A stretch of 62,226 nucleotides of DNA, from NCBI GenBank assembly GCA_039819785.1, contig JBCBRH010000026.1, forward strand, positions 1-62,226, in the 5' to 3' direction. The translations under genes were made by a program, and so were the position numbers. Positions 9,049 through 17,581 of this stretch are shown piece by piece (within the stretch, counting starts at the first letter, position 1; each line of letters opens with the position of its first letter). The notes under the pieces were generated by a model that made no database searches, was not told the origin of the DNA, and saw only the letters and a program-made list of their open reading frames with translations. The DNA is from JBCBRD01 sp039819785. GTDB lineage: Bacteria; Pseudomonadota; Alphaproteobacteria; Rhizobiales; Hyphomicrobiaceae.

Positions 9049-10203
9049 TTAAGCAGCCTGTGTGTCGCTTGCGCTCGCAGCTTCGGCCTCGGCAGCTTCT
9101 TCTTCAGCAATACGACGGCCCTTTGCTGACTTTGAAAGCACTTCGACAATCCGCTGGACAGCGCCGCGCTCATCCAGTTTTTCAACGGCTGCCAATTCAC
9201 GGGCCATCCGGTCAAGCGCGTCTTCATAGAGTTGACGCTCAGAGTAGGACTGTTCCGGTTGCGCTTCTGAGCGATAAAGATCACGCACCACTTCAGCAAT
9301 CGAAACGAGATCGCCCGACGTGATCTTCGCGACATACTCCTGGGCACGGCGGCTCCACATGGTCCGCTTGACGCGCGCACGCCCCTTGAGGATATCCATC
9401 GCCTTCTTCAGGGCAGCTTCGTCTGAGAGTTTGCGCATGCCAACACTCTCAAGTTTCCCAGTGGGAACCCGGAGCGTGAGCTTTTCCTTCTCAAACGTGA
9501 TGACGAACAGCTCAAGGGCGATCCCGGCAATTTCTTGCTCTTCGATGCCCACGATCTGCCCAACACCATGTGCTGGATAAACGACAAATTCAGCCGTCTT
9601 GAAACCGTGCTTTTGCGTCAGCGGCCGCTTGGCAGCATGCGCGGCCTCACGGTTCGCAACGGCTTTTTCAGCAACGGCCTTCGGTGACATCACTTTGCGC
9701 GATCCAATTTTAGCTTTCGCAACCGGCGCAGACACCTTGGTGGATGCAGCTGGCGTAACAGATGCTGCAACCGCCCGCGTTGCTTTGGCCGGAGCAGCTT
9801 TACCAGAGGCCGCCTTCGCAGCTGCAGGCGTAGGTTTCGCCGATGAACCAGCAGCACGAACCGGAGCACTCGCCCGACGCGTTGCTGATGTCGTTTTGGC
9901 TTTGGCCTGTGCAGGAGCCGCGGTTGACGCTCTCGGCTTCGCCGTTGCCTTTTTCGCAGCTGGAGCTTTAGCTTTCGCGGCCGCTGGCTTAGCAGCCGCC
10001 TTGGTTGCCGCCGTCGTTTTGGCCTTGGCGACCGTTGGCTTTTTCGCAGGTGCCGCAGCCGCCTTCACGCCAGTTTTCTTGGCCGCTGCCGCTTTTGGCG
10101 CGGATTTACGAGCGGACGTCGTCGTGGACGCTGATTTGACTGTCTTGGTCTTTGAAGGTTTCTTGGTCTCAGTGGTTTTCTGTGCTTTGGTCTTCTGAGC
10201 CAT
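9049..10203 (-). CDS. carD: CarD-family transcriptional regulator with a long histone H1-like N-terminal tail
   Basis: The C-terminal about 185 residues are a complete CarD/TRCF-RID protein: FVVYPAHGVGQIVGIEEQEI, FEKEKLTLRVP, then a helical domain with WSRRAQEYVAKI and DLYRSE. CarD binds the RNA polymerase beta subunit and the upstream edge of the transcription bubble and stabilises open complexes. Residues 1 to about 197 are quite different: almost only Ala, Lys, Pro, Thr and Ser in AAK/KPA patterns, like the tail of histone H1 or bacterial H1-like proteins. Usual CarD proteins are about 160-200 aa, so this one is about twice the normal size. ATG 10203 was chosen because AGAAGGTGAG stands upstream at good spacing; a longer in-frame start at 10236 falls inside the leader repeats. 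A terminator follows the gene. Confidence 0.92.
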   Translation of the reverse strand: MAQKTKAQKTTETKKPSKTKTVKSASTTTSARKSAPKAAAAKKTGVKAAAAPAKKPTVAKAKTTAATKAAAKPAAAKAKAPAAKKATAKPRASTAAPAQAKAKTTSATRRASAPVRAAGSSAKPTPAAAKAASGKAAPAKATRAVAASVTPAASTKVSAPVAKAKIGSRKVMSPKAVAEKAVANREAAHAAKRPLTQKHGFKTAEFVVYPAHGVGQIVGIEEQEIAGIALELFVITFEKEKLTLRVPTGKLESVGMRKLSDEAALKKAMDILKGRARVKRTMWSRRAQEYVAKITSGDLVSIAEVVRDLYRSEAQPEQSYSERQLYEDALDRMARELAAVEKLDERGAVQRIVEVLSKSAKGRRIAEEEAAEAEAASASDTQAA

Positions 10204-10221
10204 ATACGTTATCTCACCTTC

Positions 10222-10272
10222 TCTTTTACGACACATCTTTTACGACACAGGCCAACCTAGCCCTTTACGATA
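10222..10272 (-). repeat. tandem repeat in the carD leader
   Basis: Reading toward carD, the 14-base unit TGTGTCGTAAAAGA occurs twice in perfect tandem (10222-10249). A diverged third copy (GTATCGTAAAG) lies about 20 bases upstream. The array ends just before the ribosome binding site, so it is in the 5' leader or promoter. It could be an operator or just a slippage product. Confidence 0.6.
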
Positions 10273-10894
10273 CGAGCCAACTTGACCACCACTGTTGGCG
10301 CCTCTTTGGAGTTGCCATCGTCTCATGCATAAACGGCACCGAAATGACGCGGCCCATTCGCAGGACCACATCTGCTTAACAAAGCTGACCAGGCCGTTAA
10401 CATGGTGAATGATTGCTTGATCTCTGTTCGGATTAATATCCTCGCCGCAGTAAACGCGATTCAAAAGCCCCGACGGATAAACGCTCTAGCGTCCGATGGT
10501 GCTTGTCTGGCGTCTGCGCATGTTCTGATCAGTAAACCACTCTAACGAATACCATATCATAGTTTTCCCCGTTTTAGAAGGTGACATAGGGAGGTTGGTC
10601 AACGCACGGCCAGTGGCAACGTGACTCATCCAGACGGAGTCAAAGCCGTGACGTCAGAGTAAAATGCCCATTGACGCGTATATTCATCCGCGCAGCCGAA
10701 AATTTACCAAGAATAATGCAGAGTAAACGCCAGTAGGTTCAAAGAAAGCGCGCCGAACGTTAACAAAAGACCGCATGCGACGGTGAAACTCTTTCGCCCG
10801 CGCACCACACGCTGAAAACACAGCAATTCCATGGTCAATCGCTTGAGACCAGGGAGAGAAAAGCAAAGAGTGCAAGGCTCGACCTCACCTGGGC
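10273..10894. other. intergenic region between fdxA and carD
   Basis: No credible gene was seen in about 620 bases; short frames here lack coding character. The part nearest carD must contain its promoter. Nothing else was recognised. Confidence 0.55.
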
Positions 10895-11236
10895 CTAGCC
10901 GTCGCCTTCACCGGGCTTCTCTGAGAAATACTTATCGAATTTGCCAGCTTCATCTCGATACTTGTCAGCATCTTCTGGCGGCTCTTTTTTCGACGTGATA
11001 TTCGGCCATTTATCGGCGAAGTCACGATTGACTTCCAACCACTTCTCCAGACCTGGCTCCGTATCAGGTTTGATGGCTTCCACGGGGCATTCAGGTTCGC
11101 AGACGCCACAGTCGATGCATTCGTCAGGATGAATGACGAGCATGTTCTCGCCTTCATAGAAGCAATCGACCGGGCAAACTTCCACACAATCGGTGAATTT
11201 GCATTTGATGCAGTTGTCATTGACGATGTAGGTCAT
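10895..11236 (-). CDS. fdxA: 7Fe-8S ferredoxin FdxA
   Basis: The product is 113 aa, the usual length for this family. It carries one CxxCxxDCxxxCP-type cluster motif (CIKCKFTDCVEVCPVDCF) and a second CIDCGVCEPECP motif, giving a [3Fe-4S] plus [4Fe-4S] ferredoxin of the Azotobacter FdI/FdxA type. The acidic C-terminal extension is also typical. It acts as a small cytoplasmic electron carrier; the partner is not evident from context. It lies between the S4 protein and carD, an arrangement common in Rhizobiales-like genomes. Confidence 0.95.
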   Translation of the reverse strand: MTYIVNDNCIKCKFTDCVEVCPVDCFYEGENMLVIHPDECIDCGVCEPECPVEAIKPDTEPGLEKWLEVNRDFADKWPNITSKKEPPEDADKYRDEAGKFDKYFSEKPGEGDG

Positions 11237-11575
11237 TCGCCGCGCGTGTCTCCGTAGTGGTTGTGGCAGGCTGGAAAATATCGCCCCAGCTGCCGGCAGG
11301 TCTAGTAACCCCGACAGCCAACCGGACTATCGCCTGCCTGAGCATCTCAGTCGGCAACTTAGTTGCATTGCGATAGCAAACACCCGCAACGCATCTTTAC
11401 GACCCAAGGCTTGCCAGAAACCCGCCACCGACGCAATCAACCGATATGACAGCATCGTTGAGACCGGTTGTCGCGACGATACGAAAGTCCCGTGACATAC
11501 TCTTAGGCAACGGACCGCCAACAACGGTACACCGGCAGGCCCAACACAGCCGCTATAAGCAGCCTGTTTTCTCGT
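11237..11575. other. intergenic region upstream of fdxA
   Basis: About 340 bases without a credible gene. It separates fdxA from the S4-protein/helicase pair and probably holds the fdxA promoter. No terminator or other structure was recognised. Confidence 0.5.
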
Positions 11576-12043
11576 TCAATCTTCGTCGCGTCCGCGCAAC
11601 TGGTCAATCTGGCGCCGTTCACGTTTCGTTGGCCGGCTTGATCCAGGTTCTCGCTGTCCCACGGGCAGCGGACCTGTCGTAATGGACCCATCCTGAGCAG
11701 GCGTTCCAGGCAGGGGAACCTCCGGTGGTGTCAGATCTTCGTAAAGCGTTTGGGCTTCTACAGCGGGACCACGGCGCACACCCGGCAAAAGCACTTTCAA
11801 AACCAGAATGCGCTTATGAACACTCGCCGTAATCACATCGCCGGGCCGCACAATTTGTTTGGGCTTATCCACTTTGACGCGATTAAGCCGGACACGACCA
11901 TCCTCGATCAGGCTTGCGGCAAGTGAACGGGATTTGACGACGCGCGTGTACCACAGCCATTTGTCAAGACGCTGTCCCGGCAAACCACCAGGATCAGGTG
12001 TGCCATCAGAGGCCTTAGATATCGGGCCGCCATTCCGGGTCAT
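11576..12043 (-). CDS. S4-domain RNA-binding protein (Hsp15/HslR-like)
   Basis: The product is 155 aa. Residues 24-85 form an S4 RNA-binding domain: QRLDKWLWYTRVVKSRSLAA, then a DGRVRLN and PGDVI pattern. This is the layout of heat-shock protein 15, which binds 50S subunits carrying a stalled nascent chain. The C-terminal 70 residues are Pro/Arg-rich and probably disordered, ending in a basic-acidic tail. The start codon overlaps the stop of the upstream helicase gene by four bases (ATGA), so the two are translationally coupled and may both act on structured RNA or ribosomes. Confidence 0.88.
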   Translation of the reverse strand: MTRNGGPISKASDGTPDPGGLPGQRLDKWLWYTRVVKSRSLAASLIEDGRVRLNRVKVDKPKQIVRPGDVITASVHKRILVLKVLLPGVRRGPAVEAQTLYEDLTPPEVPLPGTPAQDGSITTGPLPVGQREPGSSRPTKRERRQIDQLRGRDED

Positions 12044-15000
12044 GGCTTCTTGTCGTCTCCTGCTGGCTTACCGCTGGCACCCTTCAAAGCATCCTTCAAG
12101 GCCCCAAGCGCGGCAAAGGGCGAATCTGGATCGATGCCCTTTTTGCGTGACGGTGCCGAAGAATGAACCCGTGGCTGATTACGCTGATCGCGGCCACGGT
12201 CCTTGCGGCGCGGTGGCCCATCACTCCGTTCGGGACCCTTCCCACCTTTCCTGCGACCTCCCGCGTTCTGACGCCCTTCCCCGCCCAAACGATCCTGCCG
12301 GTCCGGTGATTGGCCCGCATCTGCCGACCGTCCCGACCCGTGGCGATGTCGCCCCTTCGCAGTCTTGGCTTTGTCCTTATCCCCATCAGCCTCACTGCCA
12401 GCGGAGCCAGCCTCAGCACCGACACCGGCCTGACTGCTGCGATGCCGATTGCCACGGCCTCGCGACTGGCGGTTTTCAGCCCTGCGGTGACGTTTTGGCC
12501 GCCAGACATCGTCGAAGTTATCGTCCGCATCCTGCGCATCTTGAGGTTCAGCGCCTTTGTCGGTGGCTTCAGCAGTCACACTTGGCGTGACACCGCCAAC
12601 AGCGCCTGCAACTGTGCCTGTATCAATCGGCGTCCCGGCCACCACTGCGCCCGGTTGCTGATCCGCAACCGGTTGAGACGGAGCCGCTTCGGCAACCAGT
12701 GAAGGCGTCGTCACGGGACCATCAGACAGTTCTACGGCTGCAGCAATGTCCGCCGATGCGAGCGCAGGCTGCAAAGCACCGATAATTTCCAAGGCAGCCT
12801 TCGATACAAGCTTCTCGGCAACAAGCTCCTGCGCCCCTGCATCCCCGGTTGCGCGATCATCGGCCGTTTGGGTTGCGGCCACACGAGCCGCATCCGGTGC
12901 AGCTTTTGATACAACCTTTTTGCGCCGCTCAAGCCGGAAGCCGAGTGCTTTCAAGACCTCGGCCAATTCCAATGGCGAACAGCCCAAAATCGACATCATA
13001 TCCGGCGTCGCAACGAACCCGCCATCTCCCGTCGAACCCTTGGGAGGTTGTGCCGCGACGTCCGGTTTGGTGCGGAATGCAACCAGCGGCCGGATCAGGT
13101 CAGCAAGACGCTCCAGAATATCGAAGCGCACGGCACGTGGTCCGCACAGATGAAACCCATAGGCACGATAAAACGCTTCCGGCGTCTCAGGGTTGGTCTT
13201 GACCGACGTCAGTCCGGCCCGCGGTGCATCCGGCAACGCGTTGACATCCAGCCCAGCCGCTTGGCCTCGATTGAGGATCCAGAGCATCGCCACAAGCTCT
13301 GCTGGAGCAGGCTTAAGCAGCATCGGGAGATAAATGTTGAAAGCACCAAACCGAACGCCGTATCGCCGCAGCTGAGCCCGGGCCGGCTGGTCAAGCGTTT
13401 GCAGCTGTTCGGCAATCGTTTCACGCTTCAAAACGCCAAAACCCTCGACCAGCTGGAACGCGATGCCCTTCGCGAGCCCCGACACATCATCGGCGGCTGC
13501 AAGATCAACGAGCGGCTTGAGTTTTTCGGTGATGTAGCCCTGCAAGAACGTTTCAATTCGCGCCTGGATGCGCTCACGGTCAGGACCGGACAGGTATTCG
13601 GTATCGGCAATAAGCGTCACGGTCGGCTTAAGCGGATCGTCGGAGGGCGTCAGCTTGCCGACTTCATCGCCGCGCCACAACACAGCCCCAGTCCTGGCAA
13701 TCGAAAACGCATCGGATTTCGCAGCGATAATGCGGCGCGCCCGCATGGCCAGTTCCTGTTCAAGCACCTGAGCAGCCGCATTCCGCTGCGCGCGCCCGTG
13801 AATGCCCTCACCTTGCTTGTCGGGATAGAACCTGAACCCCTGCAGTTTGCCGACGAAATGGCTCTCAACTGTAATGGTCCCGTCGCTGGCGATATCCGCC
13901 GTGAGCTGATCCTTTTCACGCATACCCTTCATCAATGCACTCGTACGTTTATCCACGAACCGCTGGGTCAGGCATTCATGCAAGGCATCTGACAGACTGT
14001 CTTCAATCTCGCGCGTCCGACCCTGCCAATGCAGCGGGTCCTTCAGCCAGTCCGCCCGGTTGGCAACGAACGTCCATGTCCGGATATGCGCAATGCGATT
14101 CGCCAACGTATCGATATCGCCATCTGTACGGTCAGACAGGGCCACTTGCTTCGCAAACCAATCCTCATCCAAACGTTCGCTTGGCCCCAGGAGCGCTTTG
14201 TACAGCGCGGCAATCATCTCTGCGTGGGATGAACTGGAGATCTTGCGATAGTCAGGGACCTGGCAGACCTCCCAAAGCTTGGCCACCGCAGCAGGCCCAC
14301 TCGCAAGCCTGACAATCTCGGCATCAGCCGTCACGGCCTCAAGCGCCTGCACGTCCTCAGCCTCGCGCGCGCGCACCAGCCGCGCCTGCCCCGGCCCTTC
14401 ATTCAGCGAATGCTTCAACGCATGAATGCTGCCGAAATCCAGCCGGCGATTCCGCCATTGCAAGACCTTGACCGGATCGAAGTTGTGGTTCTCCAGTCGT
14501 TCGACCATCTCAGGCTCGAAGGGCTCCGCATCTCCTGTGACACCAAATGTGCCGTCATTCAGATGGCGCCCGGCGCGGCCACCGATCTGCGCCAGTTCCG
14601 CAGGCGTCAGGGCCCGGTGAACATGCCCGTCGAACTTCCGCACGGCAGCAAACGCGACATGGTCGACATTCAAGTTGAGCCCCATCCCGATTGCGTCTGT
14701 TGCAACGAGATAATCAACATCACCGGATTGATAGAGCTCCACCTGAGCATTGCGGGTGCGCGGGCTCAGCGCCCCCAGCACCACCGCAGCCCCTCCACGT
14801 TGCCGCCGGATCAACTCGGCAAGCGCATAAACTTCACTGGCGGAAAACGCGACGACCGCGGTCCGCGCAGGCAGGCGGGTGATTTTTTTGCTGCCCGCAT
14901 ACGTCAGCTGGGACAACCTGGGCCGCGAGATGAAGTTCGCTTCCGGTATCAGGTCCTGGATCGCCTCCCGCATGGTCTGAGCGCCAAGCAGCAACGTCTC

Positions 15001-15372
15001 CTGCCGCCCGCGGGCATGCAGCAACCGGTCGGTAAAGGTGTGTCCACGCTCCGGATCGGCCGCAAGCTGGATTTCATCAATCGCCAGGAAATCGACATCT
15101 AATTCGCGCGGCATCGCCTCGACGGTCGAGACCCAGTAGCGTGCGCGCTCCGGCTTGATCTTTTCTTCGCCCGTTACAAGCGCAACCTGAGCCGCACCGA
15201 CCCGCGCCACCACCTTGTCGTAAACCTCCCGCGCCAGTAATCGAAGCGGCAGACCGATAATCCCACTCTGGTGCCCCAGCATGCGCTCGATGGCCAAATG
15301 GGTCTTACCGGTGTTGGTCGGCCCGAGCACCGCCGTCACATTGCGGATGCGCGTCTGCAGATCGCTGGCCAT
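12040..15372 (-). CDS. SUV3-like superfamily 2 RNA helicase with a long disordered tail
   Basis: The protein is about 1110 aa. Near the N-terminus it has Walker A GPTNTGKT (residues 17-24), then DEIQ as motif II, ATDAIGMGLNL and QIGGRAGR as motifs V/VI, and the SUV3-type C-terminal helical domain. The relatives are mitochondrial SUV3 and alphaproteobacterial DEAD/DExH-like proteins that unwind RNA 3'-5' during decay. The last about 250 residues are low-complexity, first Ala/Val/Thr-rich and then Arg/Gly/Lys/Gln-rich, as in RNA-binding disordered tails. ATG 15372 was chosen over a start 13 codons upstream because GGGAGACG precedes it at proper spacing and the Walker A then sits at the usual position. 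It is the first gene of a pair with the S4 protein. Confidence 0.92.
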   Translation of the reverse strand: MASDLQTRIRNVTAVLGPTNTGKTHLAIERMLGHQSGIIGLPLRLLAREVYDKVVARVGAAQVALVTGEEKIKPERARYWVSTVEAMPRELDVDFLAIDEIQLAADPERGHTFTDRLLHARGRQETLLLGAQTMREAIQDLIPEANFISRPRLSQLTYAGSKKITRLPARTAVVAFSASEVYALAELIRRQRGGAAVVLGALSPRTRNAQVELYQSGDVDYLVATDAIGMGLNLNVDHVAFAAVRKFDGHVHRALTPAELAQIGGRAGRHLNDGTFGVTGDAEPFEPEMVERLENHNFDPVKVLQWRNRRLDFGSIHALKHSLNEGPGQARLVRAREAEDVQALEAVTADAEIVRLASGPAAVAKLWEVCQVPDYRKISSSSHAEMIAALYKALLGPSERLDEDWFAKQVALSDRTDGDIDTLANRIAHIRTWTFVANRADWLKDPLHWQGRTREIEDSLSDALHECLTQRFVDKRTSALMKGMREKDQLTADIASDGTITVESHFVGKLQGFRFYPDKQGEGIHGRAQRNAAAQVLEQELAMRARRIIAAKSDAFSIARTGAVLWRGDEVGKLTPSDDPLKPTVTLIADTEYLSGPDRERIQARIETFLQGYITEKLKPLVDLAAADDVSGLAKGIAFQLVEGFGVLKRETIAEQLQTLDQPARAQLRRYGVRFGAFNIYLPMLLKPAPAELVAMLWILNRGQAAGLDVNALPDAPRAGLTSVKTNPETPEAFYRAYGFHLCGPRAVRFDILERLADLIRPLVAFRTKPDVAAQPPKGSTGDGGFVATPDMMSILGCSPLELAEVLKALGFRLERRKKVVSKAAPDAARVAATQTADDRATGDAGAQELVAEKLVSKAALEIIGALQPALASADIAAAVELSDGPVTTPSLVAEAAPSQPVADQQPGAVVAGTPIDTGTVAGAVGGVTPSVTAEATDKGAEPQDAQDADDNFDDVWRPKRHRRAENRQSRGRGNRHRSSQAGVGAEAGSAGSEADGDKDKAKTAKGRHRHGSGRSADAGQSPDRQDRLGGEGRQNAGGRRKGGKGPERSDGPPRRKDRGRDQRNQPRVHSSAPSRKKGIDPDSPFAALGALKDALKGASGKPAGDDKKP

Positions 15373-15780
15373 AAACGTCTCCCTGAGTGCCTCGATGAGG
15401 CCTATCGGCACCTCGCGGCTGCCTTTGCATTCGGCAGGTGCCGGTACAGTTCGAGTGGCATGGCATTAGCGCGCGTGCAAGATCAAGGGGAGAGGCCTAA
15501 AGTAGGCGGTTTGTTGGCTGAAGCCGCATGAATTTTGTTGAATGTCGCCCCATCAGCCAGGTGCTGGCCACCTTTTGCATCGATCCAACGATCCGTAGGG
15601 GGTGAGAAAACGAGCAGAAAAACGCTGATCAAACAGGCAAAAAAGGACGGCCAGCAGCCGCCCTTTCATTGCAAGGCTTAGAGTTTTCACCACTGGCCGC
15701 TCTGACGCCACCCGGTGTAGGTGTCTGTTCGACGTCAAACAAAGCCCGCATGCCCTGAAATAAAGCAGCTATTCCAGGAG
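15373..15780. other. intergenic region between the helicase and DUF3108 genes
   Basis: About 400 bases with no credible gene. It contains the terminator of the DUF3108 gene (15639-15666) and presumably the helicase promoter. Confidence 0.6.
15639..15666 (-). terminator. Rho-independent terminator of the DUF3108 gene
   Basis: On the minus strand the stem aagggcggc / ggccgtcctt (one G-U wobble, five-base loop) is followed by a run of T. It lies about 115 bp past the stop of the DUF3108 gene. Confidence 0.75.
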
Positions 15781-16665
15781 TTACCGCGTCACCAGAGCAA
15801 TCCGCTCCCGTCCGGTTGTGATGTGAATCTGGTTCGCTGTAAGCCTCACGGGCCCCGCCATGGTCGAGATACGGATCTCATGCGGGATGTACATATCCGC
15901 TCCAGGCACGGGACGAAGTGCGATCTCCAAGGCCTGCCCTTGGGACAGCCGGTGTGTCTCAGCACTTGGCGTGTACCCGGAAATCGGCTGATAGCTTATC
16001 GCGCAAACGATTGCGATACCGGGCTGGCCAGCTGTCCGCAACTGGCCGACAGCCTCTTGCTTCTTGTAGGACAAAGCGAGGTTGAACCGCTGTTTTCCGT
16101 CAAAAACCTTGAGCGTCTGCTCACAGGGGTTCCGCGATTTCGGTTTCGTCATCGCCATCACCGCACTGAGCGGGTCCAACACCCCTTTCAGATGGGAAGG
16201 CTTTAAAGGAATTTCGCCTGGCTTGACGGGCAATTGCGGCCTTTGGTCAACCCGCGTGACACGCTCGCCCTCGAATCCGAGTTTGATCGCCCCGCCTTTG
16301 TTACCCGACCTGAAGTTGAACACATAACCATCCGGCGAGGGACGACGCTTAGCGACCCGGCCCGTCGATCGTGTCAGACCACGCCAGTTCACGACCCCAA
16401 GCAGCGCTGAAATCTGAGCATCCCCATCGAGCGAATAGCCTCTGGGTCCGACATGTGCGCGGAACTTGAAGTCGCCGATATTGAAGCCGTTGAAGGAAAC
16501 CGTATACGTGGCCTCAACTTTGGAGGGCCACTCGCCTGCAACAGCATGTGCAGACATAAGGGTTGCCAGTCCGAGGAAACCAGTGAGACCGAGCGAGCCG
16601 GCAATCACTGTAGCTGCGCGACTGCGGAAACCGACCGCACGCGCTAATGGGAACAACTGGAACAT
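15781..16665 (-). CDS. DUF3108 domain protein, exported
   Basis: The product is 294 aa with an N-terminal hydrophobic segment (about residues 18-44, ending SAHAVAGEW) that reads as a signal peptide after a short basic stretch. The mature part is a beta-rich DUF3108 protein: VEATYTVSFNGFNIGDFKF, then GYSLDGDAQISALLG and a central LDPLSAVMAM motif typical of the family. DUF3108 proteins are predicted periplasmic or outer-membrane-associated barrels with no established biochemical role. It is monocistronic, divergent from rpmB and closed by its own terminator. Confidence 0.85.
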   Translation of the reverse strand: MFQLFPLARAVGFRSRAATVIAGSLGLTGFLGLATLMSAHAVAGEWPSKVEATYTVSFNGFNIGDFKFRAHVGPRGYSLDGDAQISALLGVVNWRGLTRSTGRVAKRRPSPDGYVFNFRSGNKGGAIKLGFEGERVTRVDQRPQLPVKPGEIPLKPSHLKGVLDPLSAVMAMTKPKSRNPCEQTLKVFDGKQRFNLALSYKKQEAVGQLRTAGQPGIAIVCAISYQPISGYTPSAETHRLSQGQALEIALRPVPGADMYIPHEIRISTMAGPVRLTANQIHITTGRERIALVTR

Positions 16666-17062
16666 ACCAACACGAACCTTCTAACAACTCTGAACTGAAC
16701 GCCCAGATCAGAGCAGCTCCCAACATGAAGCCGCTACACGCCTAATCTGTGTCAGGCAAAGCTTGCCAGCAAACCTTTAACGAAGTGTTCCACAGTGTTC
16801 CCTTTTGAAGCGGTTTGCTGTTGAAACAGGGGCCATTGTGGGGCTTTTCGAGACGCAGTCGGAAAGGCATCTCGACGCCCGCGCTTCGCGTTGGACAGCT
16901 TGACGGAACCACCCGCCATGTGTACTCCTCTCGACTTCGCGCGAGCATGGCTGACCATTGGGCCAACGTGCGGTCCCAGATTTCTATCCCTTTCATAGGC
17001 TTAACGAGCACAGGCCCCAGCCCTTCACGGCGCGCGCGGGCCGTCTCAGGAGTGACACGACA
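16666..17062. other. divergent promoter region between the DUF3108 gene and rpmB
   Basis: About 400 bases with no gene supported. It must hold the divergent promoters. No attenuator, tRNA or other RNA was recognised. Confidence 0.5.
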
Positions 17063-17374
17063 ATGACGAGACAGTGTGAATTGACCGGTGTGCTGCCGCT
17101 TTCCGGCCAGAAGCGCAGCCACGCTGAAAACAAATCCAAGCGGAAATTCCGGCCCAACCTGTGCAATGTCACGTTGATCAGCGACACACTGCAGCGGTCT
17201 TTCCGTCTGCGGATCACGGCGAAAGCCCTGAAAACAGTTGAACACCGCGGCGGCCTGGACGCGTTTCTTACGAAAGCGAAAGACGGAGAGCTGTCCGACA
17301 AGTGCAAGCGCATCAAGCGCGACATCGCACAGTCTAAGCTTGAAGCCGCAACACCTGAGGCTGCTGCTGCCTAA
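17063..17374 (+). CDS. rpmB: 50S ribosomal protein L28
   Basis: The product is 103 aa and typical of alphaproteobacterial L28: N-terminal CELTGVLPLSGQKRSHAENK, then RRKF-like RKFRPNL and the conserved RLRITAKALKTVEHRGGLD. ATG 17063 is preceded by CAGGAG at good distance; the upstream extension of the frame is not L28-like. L28 is a structural component of the large ribosomal subunit. The gene stands alone with its own terminator. Confidence 0.97.
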   Translation: MTRQCELTGVLPLSGQKRSHAENKSKRKFRPNLCNVTLISDTLQRSFRLRITAKALKTVEHRGGLDAFLTKAKDGELSDKCKRIKRDIAQSKLEAATPEAAAA

Positions 17375-17418
17375 GCCAAACGCGCAGCGCTCGTGTGGCT
17401 CAAAGCATTAAAACGTCT

Positions 17419-17452
17419 AAGCGTCGCCCAGTAACACTCGGCGGCGCTTTTC
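17419..17452 (+). terminator. Rho-independent terminator of rpmB
   Basis: A 10-bp stem (aagcgtcgcc with ggcggcgctt, one G-U wobble) and an 11-base loop are followed by tttt, 44 bp after the rpmB stop. Confidence 0.75.
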
Positions 17453-17581
17453 GTTGTGCGCCTTTTCAGCCGAGAACAACGCTTGCCATTTGACCCGACC
17501 TGACGCGGCGGTCCATCGTGACAATCGACCTTCAGCACCCCGCGCACCAAGACCCGACACCAAACCCAGGCCCCGCCAATC

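Noticed and set aside
9599..10198. Plus-strand open frame opposite carD, Ala/Val/Phe-rich
   Set aside because: It is the antisense of the AAK-rich tail; long open antisense frames are expected from that composition.
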